Shown: positions 1-8,031, counted from the first letter of the stretch. The stretch: 10,795 nt of DNA from Bacteroidales bacterium (GCA_007122505.1 SKTQ01000062.1:1-10795), one strand, 5' to 3'. Numbers and translations are program-made. The notes: generated by a model from the letters alone, not told the origin.

Positions 1-707
1 CTATAGTCGCTCATATGTAGGCGAACTCTGGCTTCCAGTGCAAGGGCTGCATCCCTGGTGGCAACGATAGAATTGGGGCCACCGTCTGGCAAGCGCAGCT
101 TGGCTTCCTGAATATCTGCCATAATCTGGTCATATACCTCTTGAACGGTTGCACGCGCCGGCCTGGCAGCTGGGTTGTACCTTAGTACCAGTGGTACGCC
201 AAGGTCTGTAGAGGCAGTAGCCGAATTATAGGGCAGGCCCCACCTGATCACCAATTGGTGATAGTAAAAAGCGCGAATCAGATGAGCTTCACCGGTAAAC
301 TGGCTTAATAAAGCTTGATCAGCCTCAGTGTCGGCCTCAACCAACTCCATGTTTTCGATGATGTTGTTCACGTTTACTAAGGCACTGTAATACAACTGCC
401 AAACGTCGCGAATGGTATAATCGGTAGCAAGCATGGGCTCCCATCTGTGGGGATTACCATTACGGTTACCAAAGTCCAGGGTTGCATTCAGCAGGTCGGC
501 CTGCACGTCGGTAGAGAACATAAACAGTCCGTACACACGGTGCTTTAGCTGCGCATACATACCATTTCTGATGGTTTCGGCATCGGTCATGGTGCGGAAA
601 GCTTCGGTCTGCTCAATAGCATTATAGGGGAATCTTTCTACATCACAAGAAAAAGTAAATGCCATGGTGAAACCCAACACCAAAAATATTTTAAATAGTT
701 TTTTCAT
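1..707 (-). CDS. SusD/RagB-family nutrient-binding surface lipoprotein (partial, C-terminus beyond window)
   Basis: This is the N-terminal 235 codons of a SusD-like protein read leftward from the ATG at 707-705; the frame is still open at base 1, so roughly half of a usual ~500-residue SusD is present. Residues 1-20 form a lipoprotein signal ending in FTFS before Cys21, the probable lipidated residue. Family marks are the helical stretch VNVNNIIENM (111-120), GEAHLIRAFYYHQL (139-152), DLGVPLVL (168-175), the helix around VQEVYDQIMADI (188-199), and ALALEARVRLHM (221-232), all typical of the TPR-like core of SusD. SusD proteins sit on the cell surface as a hinged lid over SusC and bind the substrate. 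The start lies 23 bp after the susC stop, with an A-rich stretch before it, so the pair is almost certainly co-transcribed. The substrate cannot be read from this sequence; peptide is suggested only by the neighbouring protease. Confidence 0.95.
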   Translation of the reverse strand, partial: MKKLFKIFLVLGFTMAFTFSCDVERFPYNAIEQTEAFRTMTDAETIRNGMYAQLKHRVYGLFMFSTDVQADLLNATLDFGNRNGNPHRWEPMLATDYTIRDVWQLYYSALVNVNNIIENMELVEADTEADQALLSQFTGEAHLIRAFYYHQLVIRWGLPYNSATASTDLGVPLVLRYNPAARPARATVQEVYDQIMADIQEAKLRLPDGGPNSIVATRDAALALEARVRLHMSDY

Positions 708-730
708 GATCTTTTGTCTTTTTATGGTGA

Positions 731-3682
731 TTAGAAAGTTAATGTAAGACCGAGGCTTACCTGCTTAGTGTTGGGGTTGGTACCCATACCGATATTGGAG
801 TCAACTTCCGGGTCGGGACCACGGTAGTTTGTCCATGTGAGCAGGTTCCTTCCGGAAAGGAAAATCCTTGAACCCGTAACGAAACCGGTACGCTGCATAA
901 TTGACTGCGGAAGGTCATAAGCAACGGTCAGGTTTTTCATGCGCATGAAGGATGCATCTTCAACAAGTCTGGAGTCGAATTGGGTAAACTGCTCACCCCA
1001 GCGCGGGAATTGAGTTTGATCACCGGGCTCTTTCCAGTAATCAAGAACTGATTCGTGCTGGTTCCATCCGGCAAAGACGGATGGGTTCTCGGTGAAAAAG
1101 CGGTCGTTGTTGATCATATATTTTCCTAAGACCACAGCAAAGTCAGCCTGGAAGGTAAAACCTCTCCAACCGGCGTTGAAACCGAAACCACCGGCAAAAG
1201 GAGGATACCTGTCAGTACCTGTGTTTTGTTCCAGGTCTGCAGTGTTGAATACCTTGGTAGTCTCTTCCTTGGTTGTTACCGTCCTGTCTTCGCCGGGAAC
1301 ATACCACATGGGCATACCGTCTTCAGGATCAATACCTGCAAAAATCGGATAATAGAAAGCAACCGGACTGCCAACTACCCATGCAACACCGGTGTTGGGG
1401 ATGATCCAGTAATCGCGGCCGTGGAAAAGCTCGGTTACCTCGTTTTTGTTATAGTTGAAGTTCACATAAGGTGTCAGGAAGTAATCCCGTTCTCTGAGCA
1501 CATCAACACTGATTTCAATATCAATACCGCTGTTCCTGAGGGAGCCAACGTTTTCTGTAATGTTGGCAAAACCACTGGTATATGGCTGCGGTACAGAAAT
1601 CAACTGGTTCTCGGTTTCCCTCATGTAATATTCAATGTTCATGTTGTAACGGTCATTGAACAGGGACATATTGGTACCAATAGTGAATTTGGTTTGCTTT
1701 TCCCATGCGAGCAAGGGGTTTCCGGGAGTGGCGATAAGCCAGCCTGATGCACCGCTGTACTGGGTTGTACCAACGGTTGCCAGGTGTCCGTAGTTACCGA
1801 TTTCAGAGTTACCTGATGTACCTATGCTGGTCCTGAGGCGTAAAGAGCTGATGAAGTCAAAGTCTTCCATAAAGCTTTCACGTCCGATGTCCCACATCAA
1901 ACCGGTAGCGTAGAATGTAGCTGAACGGTTGTCGCGTCCGAAACGGGAAGACTCATCCTGACGAATAGAAAAATCAAGGAAATACTTCCTGTCAAGAGAG
2001 TAGTCGAAACGACCAAAGAACGAAGAGTATGCATATTCACTTTTTGCATGGTCAAGGTTACGGTTTTCCGGACCTGCGGTCAGAAGCATCAATCGGTCAT
2101 CGTTATGGCCATCGGAGGAAGCTTCAAACCTTTCAAAATTGTTTTCCAGATATTCCTGTCCACCCAAAACGGTGAATTCATGGCGGCCACCAACGTTAAA
2201 CCTGTACTCGGCAGTATTGGTAATATTCCTGGTAATATTCCTTGAGAAATACTCCAGTGCCGAACCGTTTCCAAGGTTGCCGATAAAAGAGGGCAGCCTT
2301 TGTGAGAAATAGCGATAATCATAACCGTCAATACCGGCTTGCGTACGGATGGTAAGACCTTCCATGGGATTTAATTGTATATAACCCACAAGGTTCGCCT
2401 GAATGTTGTCGCCTTCTCTTGGGAACATTCTTTCACGGTAATAGGGGTCATAGCGACCGGTGCCGGGCATCAGTCCGTCAACGGGGTTTCCGTCTTCATC
2501 ATAGGGTGAATAGAAGGGCGGAATAAGGCTGCTCAAACCACCTTCAATAAAGTTACGGGCAAACGGGTTTATCTGCCTGAAGTCATTGGCGATAGCCATG
2601 TTTGCTCCAAAACTGAACCAGTCATTGGCAAATGAATTGATGTTGGCACGTATCGAGTACCTCTCAAAGTCAGAGAAAGTTGCGAGACCTTCCTGCTGGA
2701 AATAGGCACCGGAAACATAGTAAGTGGTTCTTCCGCCACCACCACGTACAGAGATATCAGCCATGTAAGTGGGGGCTGTTTCCTGGTAGAAATAGCGGTG
2801 CCACCTGGTGTCGTGCGGATAGGTTTCCAAAAGATTGGCAACCTGTTCTTCCGTTTGATAACCGGTTTCAATCCAGAGGTTGGTCAGTTGATCAGTGTTC
2901 ATAAACCTGTTGAAGTAGTCTTCATTGGCCATTGAAGAAATACCGTACTGCGTGTTCACAGTAATGATGGCACGCTCGTCGCGGTGGCCGCGCTTGGTGG
3001 TGATGAAGATCACACCATTGGCTGCGCGCGCTCCATAGATGGAAGTTGCCGAAGCATCTTTCAATACGGTAACGCTCTCAATGTCATTTGGGTTGAGAGA
3101 AAGAATGTTACCCGGAGCAACCGGTGAACCGTCAAGCACATAAAGTGGTGTTGAGCTTGCGCCCAATGATCCCACACCGTGCAGCCTCATGGATGATACC
3201 TGGCTCGGCTCACCTGATGAAGTAAATACCTGAAGGCCCGATACTCGCCCTTGCATGGCATCCCACACATTGGCGACCGGTCTTCTTTCGATTTGCTCGG
3301 CACTTACGGTTGTGAGTGAACCTACAACGGTTCCTACCGGACGCGCTGTACCGTATCCGACAACAACAACCTCACCCAAAGCCCTGATTTCCGACTCCAG
3401 TGCAACGTTGATGATGTTTCTTCCCTCTACCGGGACTTCCTGCGTGGTCATCCCGATAAATGAGAATACCAACACAGCGTCCGAGCTGGTCCGGATCTGA
3501 TACCGCCCGTCGATATCCGTTACGGTACCCTGGGTGGTGCCTTGCACGGCAACTGTCACACCCGGAAGCGTACTTCCATCGGCGGCATCAGTCACCGTTC
3601 CGGTAATTGTCAATTCTTGCCCATGCACCTGAACTCCAAGCGCGAAGAGCAAAAATAATCCAAAACAAATTAGTCTGTTCAT
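731..3682 (-). CDS. SusC/RagA-family TonB-linked outer-membrane transporter
   Basis: A complete 983-residue SusC-like TonB-dependent transporter, at the short end for a family often near 1000-1100 residues. Domain order: signal peptide (about 1-21); carboxypeptidase-regulatory-like beta-sandwich (about 25-97, with ITGTVTDAADG and GTVTDIDGRYQI); a TonB-box-like segment GEVVVVGYGT (103-112); plug domain (about 115-231) with the SusC signatures PLYVLDGSPV (179-188) and SIYGARAANGVIFITTKRG (214-232); then a 22-stranded-type barrel to the terminal Phe of SLGLTLTF. The plug and barrel form the outer-membrane channel gated by TonB and capped by the SusD partner encoded immediately downstream. Family members import oligosaccharides or, in RagA, oligopeptides. 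Sequence alone does not fix the substrate here. The start at 3682-3680 is supported by the signal peptide and by an A-rich, Shine-Dalgarno-free leader. The leader is about 220 nt and contains a terminator-like hairpin. Confidence 0.97.
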   Translation of the reverse strand: MNRLICFGLFLLFALGVQVHGQELTITGTVTDAADGSTLPGVTVAVQGTTQGTVTDIDGRYQIRTSSDAVLVFSFIGMTTQEVPVEGRNIINVALESEIRALGEVVVVGYGTARPVGTVVGSLTTVSAEQIERRPVANVWDAMQGRVSGLQVFTSSGEPSQVSSMRLHGVGSLGASSTPLYVLDGSPVAPGNILSLNPNDIESVTVLKDASATSIYGARAANGVIFITTKRGHRDERAIITVNTQYGISSMANEDYFNRFMNTDQLTNLWIETGYQTEEQVANLLETYPHDTRWHRYFYQETAPTYMADISVRGGGGRTTYYVSGAYFQQEGLATFSDFERYSIRANINSFANDWFSFGANMAIANDFRQINPFARNFIEGGLSSLIPPFYSPYDEDGNPVDGLMPGTGRYDPYYRERMFPREGDNIQANLVGYIQLNPMEGLTIRTQAGIDGYDYRYFSQRLPSFIGNLGNGSALEYFSRNITRNITNTAEYRFNVGGRHEFTVLGGQEYLENNFERFEASSDGHNDDRLMLLTAGPENRNLDHAKSEYAYSSFFGRFDYSLDRKYFLDFSIRQDESSRFGRDNRSATFYATGLMWDIGRESFMEDFDFISSLRLRTSIGTSGNSEIGNYGHLATVGTTQYSGASGWLIATPGNPLLAWEKQTKFTIGTNMSLFNDRYNMNIEYYMRETENQLISVPQPYTSGFANITENVGSLRNSGIDIEISVDVLRERDYFLTPYVNFNYNKNEVTELFHGRDYWIIPNTGVAWVVGSPVAFYYPIFAGIDPEDGMPMWYVPGEDRTVTTKEETTKVFNTADLEQNTGTDRYPPFAGGFGFNAGWRGFTFQADFAVVLGKYMINNDRFFTENPSVFAGWNQHESVLDYWKEPGDQTQFPRWGEQFTQFDSRLVEDASFMRMKNLTVAYDLPQSIMQRTGFVTGSRIFLSGRNLLTWTNYRGPDPEVDSNIGMGTNPNTKQVSLGLTLTF

Positions 3683-3729
3683 GATGTTTTGTTTTTGTTA
3701 ATAATAATTGGTGGTTAATAAATAAAGGT

Positions 3730-3762
3730 AAAAAAAAGCCACCACCGTTGCGAAAACGATGG
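3730..3762 (-). terminator. Terminator-like hairpin with U8 in the susC leader (possible attenuator)
   Basis: Read on the minus strand, CCATCGTT (3762-3755) and AACGGTGG (3749-3742) pair as an 8-bp stem with one U-G wobble and a 5-nt UUCGC loop. Four bases (TGGC) then separate the stem from eight consecutive U residues (3737-3730). This is the architecture of an intrinsic terminator. It lies about 150 nt downstream of the predicted susC promoter and 48 nt before the susC start, so it is either an attenuator of susCD or the 3' end of a short leader RNA. A downstream ACCACC (3715-3710) could pair with GGTGGT (3746-3741) in the 3' arm as a competing fold, but it is transcribed after the U-tract. 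The structure is clear on paper; the function is inferred. Confidence 0.5.
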
Positions 3763-3910
3763 ATTTCTGATTGAATGCAAGTGAAGAACAGGTAAAAACC
3801 CCCTTGTCCCTTTTTTTAGTTTGTATATCCAAGCAACTACCTATTTAATTAATTCTTTGTCAAGCTTTTCAGCATAAATTACACTGGTCTGTGCTGTTGA
3901 AAAACTTTCG

Positions 3911-3944
3911 CAAATATAACATTTTTATAACATACTCAAGCAAA
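3911..3944 (-). promoter_or_regulatory. Bacteroidota-type promoter for susCD
   Basis: On the minus strand, TATATTTG (3918-3911) matches the Bacteroidota -7 consensus TAnnTTTG exactly. Upstream, TTTG (3944-3941) and an overlapping TTG (3939-3937) give -33 candidates with spacers of 22 and 18 bp, both in the accepted range. Transcription would begin a few bases past 3911, giving a susC leader of about 220 nt. This is the best consensus promoter in the window. Confidence 0.65.
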
Positions 3945-4057
3945 GGTTAACATTTTGAAAAAAAACATAAAAAAATACAAAATGATCAACCAAATAAATG
4001 ACACTTGTAATGCGCTAAAATACAGCAATTGTCATCAATTCAATCAGCTAAGGTAAT

Positions 4058-4114
4058 AAAAAACGCTGCAAAAAGCAATCATCAACAGAAAAAAACGCTG
4101 CAAAAATGATTGCT
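4058..4114. repeat. Duplicated A-tract element AAAAAACGCTGCAAAAA with a flanking inverted 9-mer
   Basis: The 17-mer AAAAAACGCTGCAAAAA occurs at 4058-4074 and 4090-4106, offset by 32 bp, close to three helical turns. Between and after the copies, AGCAATCAT (4074-4082) and ATGATTGCT (4106-4114) form a perfect 9-bp inverted repeat enclosing the second copy. The phased A-tracts would bend the DNA, and the repeat sits between two divergent genes. It could be a binding site for a dimeric regulator or a nucleoid protein; no known site is recognised. Confidence 0.6.
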
Positions 4115-4272
4115 GGACAATGTTGAAAATAAATTCATCATATTATTAGATTGGTGTGACGCGCTTTTTTTAGCCTGTATTATAACGTAGGTTAGATTCG
4201 CCGGCGGTTTGCATCTCACGTGTAAGCTTAGGATTTGCCGCTTGTGATCCTGAAAAATTCAATTATTTATAG

Positions 4273-4280
4273 TAATTTTG
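4273..4280 (+). promoter_or_regulatory. Candidate -7 element for the protease gene
   Basis: TAATTTTG fits TAnnTTTG exactly on the plus strand, but no TTG or TTTG lies at the proper distance upstream (the nearest, 4242-4244, is 28 bp away). If used, it would give a leader of about 180 nt containing the three TGACACC sites. A degenerate TAATTTTTG nearer the gene (4434-4442) has one base too many. No strong promoter is seen for this gene, which may mean that it depends on an activator. Confidence 0.25.
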
Positions 4281-4330
4281 ACAGTTAATTATGTCCCGTG
4301 CAAACAAACAAGGCTGCAATCATCGCATTT

Positions 4331-4397
4331 TGACACCTTCAATTGCATTCCGAATCAGGGTTTATTTGAATCCGGGTGTCATATATATTCTGACACC
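4331..4397. promoter_or_regulatory. Three TGACACC sites upstream of the protease gene
   Basis: TGACACC occurs at 4331-4337 and 4391-4397, and its reverse complement GGTGTCA at 4375-4381. The last two form a perfect 7-bp inverted repeat with a 9-nt AT-rich spacer (TATATATTC). Three exact heptamers in 67 bp, 68 bp before the start codon, look like an operator for a dimeric regulator. They could instead form a stem-loop if transcribed. No regulator is encoded in the window, and the motif is not one I can assign to a named family. Confidence 0.4.
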
Positions 4398-4464
4398 GCT
4401 TTACGCAACCCTGTCAAAAAAAAGCACAGCGCCTAATTTTTGCTGTTAAATACCATTATTTAAT

Positions 4465-7400
4465 ATGACACGAGAAATGAGAAGATCATTTATTTACAGA
4501 GTGACCATTGTAACTATGCTGTTTTTTTCTTTGTTCAGTTTGAATGTGCTGGCACAGATCGAGCATGGTGGAAATCCTTTTGCCCTCATTCACGAAACAG
4601 ATGAAGGTGCTCTTTTTTCAAGCAAGCAACAGGTTTTGCTTAGTTTGCAACAGCAAACCGAAAAGCAATATTTTCAAAGCAGGGAACCCGGCTTTGGCGA
4701 GGCACTGCATGCCGGTTTTTCGGTGCAAACAAACCTTTCACCTGCCACACATGGTGTCTGGCAGGAAAACAGCGACAGCCTCCGGGTTTGGCAAATGCTT
4801 ATCCGGTCAGATGGCGCATTGGCCCTTGGTATGATTCTTGAAAGTTTTCGGTTGCCCGAAACAGCAAGGATATTTGTATATAATCCGGCGATGGATTACA
4901 TCGCGGGCAGCTTTACACACAAGAACAACAATGAACACGACATCCTATCCATACAATTGATCCCGGGAGAAAGCCTGGTAATCGAATACAGCGAACGCAA
5001 AGCATCTGATCAACCCTGGCAACAGCAGTTTCCCACTTTCGAGATACGTGAGCTGATATACATCAGCCAGGGCGGAGGACTTGGTGTAACAGGTGACACA
5101 AGGAATTTGGGCAATGCAGAATGGTGCCATGTGGACATCAATTGCCCGGAAGGTGATCAGTGGCAAAGGCAAAAACGGGGTGTGGCCCGCATCCTGATGC
5201 GTGTCGGCAACAGTTTTTTCTGGTGCAGCGGCTCCCTCGTGAACAATGCACGGCAGGATCAGACACCTTATTTTATAACAGCAGCCCATTGCGGCGCCAA
5301 TGCTACCTTTGAGGACTACCTTGTATGGCAGTTTTATTTCAACCTTGAGCGACCCGAATGCTATGGAACAGGCATGCCATTCCACAACGTGATGCATGGC
5401 GCAACCTTTTTATCTGAAGGGCCGCTGGAAGGAGGATCCGACTTCAAACTGCTGCGTCTTTTAAACAAACCACCGGCTGCCTGGAGGCCTTATTACAACG
5501 GGTGGAACCGACTTAACCAACCCGCCAGTTCCGGTGTAATGATACACCACCCCGGGGGAGATGCGAAAAAAATATCCACCTTCACCACCCCAGTATTATC
5601 GGCAACCCCGACAGTAAGCGGGCAACTGATGGCAGAAAACTCAACCTGGCGGGTGCTTTGGACAGAAACAGAAAGCGGCTTCGGTGTAACACAGGGCGGG
5701 TCATCGGGATCTCCGATGTTTAACCAGGATGGGCTCATCGTTGGTACGCTTGTCGGCGGTTCTTCCAACTGTAACAGCACGCAAAACCCCGATTTTTTCG
5801 GAAAATTCAGCTACCACTGGGATCAAAACGGTGACTTTTTTTATGCCCAGCTAAAAGGTTATCTGGACCCCAATAATACAGGTATCACTCAGCTCCCGGG
5901 TCTTGATCCCGTAGTTCCCTCACATCCTGCACCCGGATTTGCTGAAGCCAATCCGATTCACACCAACCAGGTACAGATCCGGTGGCTAAAGCCGGGTCAA
6001 ACCCCAAATAATCCGGGATGGTACGCCTACACAAACACCTATGCCGGAAGAAACTCCAACGGATCACAAAGAGCAACCCTTTTCCACGAAAACGCATTCG
6101 ATTTTTCCTACCCGGTAACCGTTTCAAAAGTATCACACGTATTTTTGGATCCGGCCGGCACATGGAACAGCAACACCTTCAGGTTCAGAATATACGACCA
6201 TTCAGGAACAACCCTGGTTTACCAATCACCAGTTATGGAAGCAGAAAGCCTGGTTGAAATGATCCATGAACTGGAAGAACCCATTACATTTTACAACAAG
6301 TTTTACATTGCAGTTGATCCCTTACATGGCAGCGGTCACCCCAGTTCTGCCTATCAAACCATGAACTACGGAAATGCTGTGTCGTTTTTTGGCGGCCCCC
6401 ACAACTGGCAAGTGGCAGGCGATAATTCAAACCACTATGTTTATCTCACAAGTATTTATGTGGATTCTGATCTCAACAATAAAGCAGAAGATCAACCAGC
6501 AAAATTCTTAGCTCCGAAGTCAACCGGCCGGGGTAACAACAGCATTGAATCCGAAAAAACTTTTGACGTAAATGTGAACCAGACCAACCGGTGGGCAAAC
6601 TCGGTGGTACAATACAATGTGTTTAAAAACAATGAGCTGATTCATGTGCATGAAGATCCTGCTGCACCCATTTTATCCTACATTGATACAAGCGGCCCGG
6701 GCAACGCTATCAGCGATGCATACCATATAACCGCAATCTATCCGGATGGCGTAGAGTCGAAAGCATCCAACACGGCATGGTTGTTTCACATCGACCTTTG
6801 TGATGAGGTGGAAAACGTTTTTCCCGTAACCGTAACCTTTACCGATAACACTTTACCCAATTGCTGGACTGCCGAACCGGCCGCTAACGGATGGCAAACA
6901 GGCAACCAGGCAATAGTTGACGGACAAACGGTTGAACCCTATGCCGGCGAGTATTTTGCTTATATTGTGCCCGACACAAATCAGCCGGAAACCAATTACT
7001 GGCTGGTGTCGCCCCCGCTTGATATCTCCGGTTTGACCAAACCTGCTGTTTCATTTTGGTTTAATGCAGATATTTCGGATGATACCAAACGAGCCACCCT
7101 TGCTGCATATATAAGCCACGGGAACGGCTCCTTCAATAAATTGTGGGACGCCACCGAGCATCCGCATTATACGGAAACCCACTCACTGCAATGGATTCAA
7201 ACCACCCATGACCTTACCGCTTATAAAGGAAACCATATCCGGATCGCTTTTCTCGTTCAAGCCAAAGAACCGGGATTTGTGGGTCTGGACAACATCCTCA
7301 TCCGCGATGCATCGGATATGATTTTCCCATTAAGCCTGTCTGTGTCCCCCAACCGGCAGGGAGAAGTTTACGGTGCCGGTAACTATATCGCCGGCCAAAC

Positions 7401-7830
7401 GGTTAATGTATATGCAGAACCAAATCAGGGCTATTACTTTTACCAATGGCAACATAATGGTGAGTTGATGGGCATCTATCAGAACTACCGTTTTGTGATG
7501 CCGGCTGAACCCTATGCTTTAACCGCGGTATTTAGCACGGAGGATCATTATGTGAGTACGGTTGATATGGAGTCAGACAACGAAGGCGTCACGGTATTCC
7601 CAAATCCCAGCACCGGATATGTAAGTCTGCATTTTCCCAATGAAAAAATGAACGCAACCATACGGTTAATGGATAGCAGGGGTATCATTATAAAGGAAAG
7701 GAAAGCGGATTATATACCTGCGAACACCCGCAAAGCAATGAACCTCCATCATTTGCACCAAGGCTTTTATTTTATCATTATTGATGATAAAACAGGCAGG
7801 GAAGTAATCAGGCTGACGCTGACACGCTAA
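4465..7830 (+). CDS. Secreted lysyl endopeptidase-like serine protease (S1 fold) with T9SS sorting domain
   Basis: A 1121-residue exported protease. Signal peptide 1-30 (ends VLA before Gln31); propeptide about 31-213; trypsin-fold domain about 214-480. The triad is His275 in TAAHC, Asp326 in SDFKLL and Ser414 in GGSSGSP. Six cysteines (221, 227, 254, 276, 299, 436) follow the order of the three disulfides of Achromobacter protease I, and CPEG, GSLVNN, IHHP and LDPxxTG also match it as I recall it. Asp443 in PDFFGK aligns with the Asp225 that binds a basic P1 side chain, so cleavage after Lys or Arg is likely; His210 of that enzyme is Val430 here. After the protease come a beta-rich region (about 487-670), an Fn3-like stretch (about 690-775), a choice-of-anchor-J/cleaved-adhesin-like domain (about 785-948), an InlB-B-like repeat (957-1023) and a type A T9SS sorting domain (1044-1121, starting VFPNPSTG). 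It is therefore exported by Sec, then by T9SS, to the surface or medium. Met5 (4477) is an alternative start. It is divergent from susCD. Confidence 0.93.
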   Translation: MTREMRRSFIYRVTIVTMLFFSLFSLNVLAQIEHGGNPFALIHETDEGALFSSKQQVLLSLQQQTEKQYFQSREPGFGEALHAGFSVQTNLSPATHGVWQENSDSLRVWQMLIRSDGALALGMILESFRLPETARIFVYNPAMDYIAGSFTHKNNNEHDILSIQLIPGESLVIEYSERKASDQPWQQQFPTFEIRELIYISQGGGLGVTGDTRNLGNAEWCHVDINCPEGDQWQRQKRGVARILMRVGNSFFWCSGSLVNNARQDQTPYFITAAHCGANATFEDYLVWQFYFNLERPECYGTGMPFHNVMHGATFLSEGPLEGGSDFKLLRLLNKPPAAWRPYYNGWNRLNQPASSGVMIHHPGGDAKKISTFTTPVLSATPTVSGQLMAENSTWRVLWTETESGFGVTQGGSSGSPMFNQDGLIVGTLVGGSSNCNSTQNPDFFGKFSYHWDQNGDFFYAQLKGYLDPNNTGITQLPGLDPVVPSHPAPGFAEANPIHTNQVQIRWLKPGQTPNNPGWYAYTNTYAGRNSNGSQRATLFHENAFDFSYPVTVSKVSHVFLDPAGTWNSNTFRFRIYDHSGTTLVYQSPVMEAESLVEMIHELEEPITFYNKFYIAVDPLHGSGHPSSAYQTMNYGNAVSFFGGPHNWQVAGDNSNHYVYLTSIYVDSDLNNKAEDQPAKFLAPKSTGRGNNSIESEKTFDVNVNQTNRWANSVVQYNVFKNNELIHVHEDPAAPILSYIDTSGPGNAISDAYHITAIYPDGVESKASNTAWLFHIDLCDEVENVFPVTVTFTDNTLPNCWTAEPAANGWQTGNQAIVDGQTVEPYAGEYFAYIVPDTNQPETNYWLVSPPLDISGLTKPAVSFWFNADISDDTKRATLAAYISHGNGSFNKLWDATEHPHYTETHSLQWIQTTHDLTAYKGNHIRIAFLVQAKEPGFVGLDNILIRDASDMIFPLSLSVSPNRQGEVYGAGNYIAGQTVNVYAEPNQGYYFYQWQHNGELMGIYQNYRFVMPAEPYALTAVFSTEDHYVSTVDMESDNEGVTVFPNPSTGYVSLHFPNEKMNATIRLMDSRGIIIKERKADYIPANTRKAMNLHHLHQGFYFIIIDDKTGREVIRLTLTR

Positions 7831-7952
7831 CCGGGACTTTCTTCAATCATTGCCGGATTTTCAAATGCATGGTGATTCAGTAAACATTGCGCATGCATGA
7901 TGGTTGATGTTTGCTGCCTGAAAGCCATTAGGTAATCTGCAAAATTTGTTGT

Positions 7953-7968
7953 ATATTGGCATATTGGC
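7953..7968 (+). repeat. Tandem octamer ATATTGGC x2 upstream of the plug/macroglobulin gene
   Basis: ATATTGGC is repeated perfectly head to tail, ending 63 bp before the ATG at 8032. The first copy overlaps TATATTGG, one mismatch from the -7 consensus TAnnTTTG, so it could be a promoter or a regulator half-site pair. There is no good -33 partner. The rest of the 201-bp gap after the protease stop holds no clear terminator. Confidence 0.3.
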
Positions 7969-8031
7969 TCATGGAAACAATCATGGGTGAATATTGTTAG
8001 TTTATTTACAAACCTTTTGAATTTGTCAAGA

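Larger units (their letters stand above)
3683..4464. other. Divergent intergenic region between susC and the protease gene
   Basis: These 782 bp are AT-rich, with many A-tracts, and contain no convincing gene. What can be seen from left to right: an A-rich susC translation start region; a hairpin plus U8 tract on the minus strand (3730-3762); the susC promoter (3911-3944); A8 and A7 tracts at 3958-3965 and 3969-3975; a duplicated AAAAAACGCTGCAAAAA element with an inverted 9-mer (4058-4114); a weak plus-strand -7-like element (4273-4280); and three TGACACC sites (4331-4397). An open frame of 52 codons at 4291-4449 (plus) has no coding support. The length is large for a simple divergent promoter and suggests regulated expression of both sides. 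Confidence 0.85.

Noticed and set aside
1226..1747. Plus-strand open frames across the susC gene, the longest of 173 codons
   Set aside because: They are antisense shadows of the transporter gene with no family resemblance.
3748..3913. Inverted repeat TTGCGAAA / TTTCGCAA, considered as the ends of an invertible promoter
   Set aside because: The arms are only 8 bp, a likely chance match in this region, and the segment between them does not contain the whole promoter, so inversion would not switch it.
4291..4449. Open frame of 52 codons in the divergent intergenic region, 10 bp after a TAnnTTTG-like element
   Set aside because: There is no recognisable domain or export signal, it overlaps the TGACACC repeats, and its internal ILTP repetition simply reflects those DNA repeats. 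Chance open frame more likely.
7770..7792. Perfect 9-bp inverted repeat TTTTATCAT / ATGATAAAA near the end of the protease gene
   Set aside because: It lies within coding sequence for FIIIDDKT of the sorting domain, is AT-only apart from one pair, and has no U-tract; probably a by-product of codon use.
7831..7857. CCGG repeats after the protease stop considered as a terminator stem
   Set aside because: Only 4 bp pair, with a long loop and only a short T-run after it.
7987..8031. Upstream GTG start for the plug/macroglobulin protein
   Set aside because: It would add 15 residues in front of a well-formed signal peptide that begins at the ATG at 8032.
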